Of a DNA stretch of 25,775 bases, positions 24,794-25,775 are shown piece by piece. The notes under the pieces were generated by a model. The model did not search any database. It saw only the letters and a list, made by a program, of their open reading frames with translations, and had not been told where the DNA came from. Each line of letters opens with the position of its first letter. Positions within the stretch are counted from its first letter, which is position 1. This DNA comes from an uncultured Phenylobacterium sp. (lineage in GTDB: Bacteria; Pseudomonadota; Alphaproteobacteria; Caulobacterales; Caulobacteraceae), in NCBI GenBank assembly GCA_945952355.1, contig CAMFIW010000001.1:1-25775 (forward strand). The letters are read 5' to 3'. A program made the position numbers and the translations under genes.

Positions 24794-24806
24794 GTCGCGG
24801 TGCGAA

Positions 24807-25142
24807 CTACTTCGGTCGCACGGCCGTCACGTCGGCGTCCATGCCGCGAACCGTCGTGTCGAAGCCGATGGTCTGGCCGACCTTCAAGCCCTTCAGCAAG
24901 GTCGCGGGCTTGGCCTTGAAGGTCATGGTCATCGCCGGCCAGGCGACGGCCGGGATCGGGCCGTGCTGGATCGTCAGCGTGCCCACCTTGGCGTCGATGG
25001 CCTTGATCACGCCGGTCCCCTTGCCTTGCTTGGCCGCGGGCGCGGGGGACATGCCCTTCATATTGGCCATGTCGTCGGCCGCGGCGGCGCCGGCGGTCGT
25101 CAGGGTCAGAGCGCCGATCAGGGCGCAGGCGATAGCTCTCAT
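24807..25142 (-). CDS. cusF: CusF-like periplasmic copper/silver-binding protein
   Basis: The 111-aa protein has a signal peptide ([20 protein letters not shown]) and a small OB-fold domain. The metal site of CusF is conserved exactly in spacing: H60, W68, M71 and M73 in [16 protein letters not shown], matching H36-W44-M47-M49 of E. coli CusF. An extra Met-rich stretch (DDMANMKGM) precedes it. It delivers Cu(I) or Ag(I) to the efflux pump. ATG 25142 has AAAGGAGA upstream and overlaps the pump gene stop (ATGA). Confidence 0.92.
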   Translation of the reverse strand: MRAIACALIGALTLTTAGAAAADDMANMKGMSPAPAAKQGKGTGVIKAIDAKVGTLTIQHGPIPAVAWPAMTMTFKAKPATLLKGLKVGQTIGFDTTVRGMDADVTAVRPK

Positions 25143-25775
25143 GATGATCTCCTTTGGGATTGAGAGGCTGGGGTGAAGGCGGGCCGTCGGCGCCGCAGCA
25201 GCAGGTAGGCCGCGGGTACGACGAGCATGGAGAGCAGGGGCGCTGTGAGCATCCCGCCGATCATCGGGGCGGCGATCCGGCTCATGACCTCCGAGCCGGC
25301 GCCATGGCCGAACAGGATCGGCAGCAGGCCGGCCAGGATCACGGCCACGGTCATGGCCTTGGGCCGCACCCGCATCAGCGCGCCTTCGCGCACGGCCTCC
25401 TCGACCTGGTCGTCCGTCGGGTCCTCGCCACGATCGGCCAGGGCGTCCTTCAGATAGATCAGCATGACCACGCCGAACTCGGCGGAGACGCCGGCCAGTG
25501 CGATAAAGCCCACGCCGGTGGCGACCGACTGGTGGAAGCCCAATAGGTAGAGCGTCCAGATGCCGCCCGTCAGCGCGAAGGGCAGGGTGCCCATGATCAG
25601 GGCCGCCTCGTCGAAGCGGCCGAAGGTGACATAGAGCAGAACGAAGATGATCAGCAGCGTCGCCGGGACCGCGAGCTTCAACCGTTCGACCGCCCGCTGC
25701 AGATATTCGAACTGGCCCGAGTAGGCGATGGAGACCCCGGCTGAGAGCTTGACGTCCTTGGCCACCGCCTTCTGG
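25139..25775 (-). CDS. cusA: CusA/CzcA-type RND heavy-metal efflux pump, C-terminal part
   Basis: About 212 C-terminal residues are visible; the gene runs off the right edge. Membrane helices typical of the RND second half are present ([54 protein letters not shown]), and [20 protein letters not shown] is the usual end of heavy-metal RND pumps. The neighbouring CusF-like gene favours copper or silver over cobalt-zinc-cadmium. The gene order pump then CusF differs from the E. coli cusCFBA order. Confidence 0.88.
   Translation of the reverse strand, partial: QKAVAKDVKLSAGVSIAYSGQFEYLQRAVERLKLAVPATLLIIFVLLYVTFGRFDEAALIMGTLPFALTGGIWTLYLLGFHQSVATGVGFIALAGVSAEFGVVMLIYLKDALADRGEDPTDDQVEEAVREGALMRVRPKAMTVAVILAGLLPILFGHGAGSEVMSRIAAPMIGGMLTAPLLSMLVVPAAYLLLRRRRPAFTPASQSQRRSS

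Larger units (their letters stand above)
24403..24806. other. 404-bp noncoding region upstream of trbC
   Basis: No gene is supported. It contains the 25-nt element (24487-24511), an inverted repeat GGTCAA/TTGACC at 24473-24492 overlapping it, a further GATTCGGGC at 24673-24681 and GGGCGA/TCGCCC at 24633-24655. The promoter of the trb operon should lie here, but no convincing -35/-10 pair was found. Sites where trbB and traG would be expected are empty. Confidence 0.6.

Overview
The window is GC-rich throughout and looks like part of a conjugative plasmid, or an integrative conjugative element with a plasmid-type replication module, from an alphaproteobacterium. Caulobacterales is my best guess. 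The reasons are a RepC-like initiator, the ParB / Toprim / strawberry-notch helicase trio, a Trb-type conjugation operon ending in a DUF2274 gene, and a CdnG-Cap5-like CBASS (a well-studied relative comes from Asticcacaulis). No rRNA, tRNA, CRISPR array, integrase or insertion sequence was seen.

Layout. (1) 1-6096, minus strand: Toprim/primase-like protein, a 675-aa ParB-like protein, and a very large strawberry-notch helicase with an N-terminal adenine methyltransferase-like domain, cut by the left edge. No ParA is visible. (2) 6097-6453: divergent intergenic region with two strong hairpins. (3) 6454-12325: accessory and defence island. It holds two unrecognised plus-strand genes, a minus-strand pair (fused HTH-ImmA/IrrE metalloprotease regulator followed by a PIN-domain protein), and a divergent plus-strand operon with overlapping genes: CD-NTase, E2-like protein, HNH-SAVED effector. 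This is a type II-short CBASS. The 140-bp divergent promoter region carries three exact copies of an 11-bp element (TTTTGTAAACC), a strong candidate operator for the HTH-ImmA protein. (4) 12336-14407, minus strand: a RepC-like protein with a C-terminal domain resembling the DnaA N-terminal domain, translationally coupled to an exported SNase-type nuclease. (5) 14408-15131: long noncoding leader of repC with a 12-bp-stem hairpin and a 25-nt element, then one small plus-strand gene. (6) 15137-24402, minus strand: trbC-D-E-(membrane protein)-trbJ-(lipoprotein)-trbL-F-G-I-(ribbon-helix-helix protein)-DUF2274. The ATPase trbB and coupling protein traG, which normally precede trbC, are absent here. 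(7) 24403-24806: noncoding, with a second copy of the 25-nt element just upstream of trbC. (8) 24807-25775, minus strand: CusF-like copper chaperone behind the C-terminal end of a CusA-type RND pump, cut by the right edge.

How the parts may work together (inference): the plasmid core (repC, ParB, Toprim, helicase) and the trb operon may share a regulator through the 25-nt element. The CBASS operon would protect the host or the element from phage and would be held in check by a fused form of the CapH/CapP repressor-protease pair known from other CBASS loci, here with an added PIN-domain partner. Copper resistance is a second cargo at the right end.

All calls come from reading translations and bases by eye; no database search was possible.
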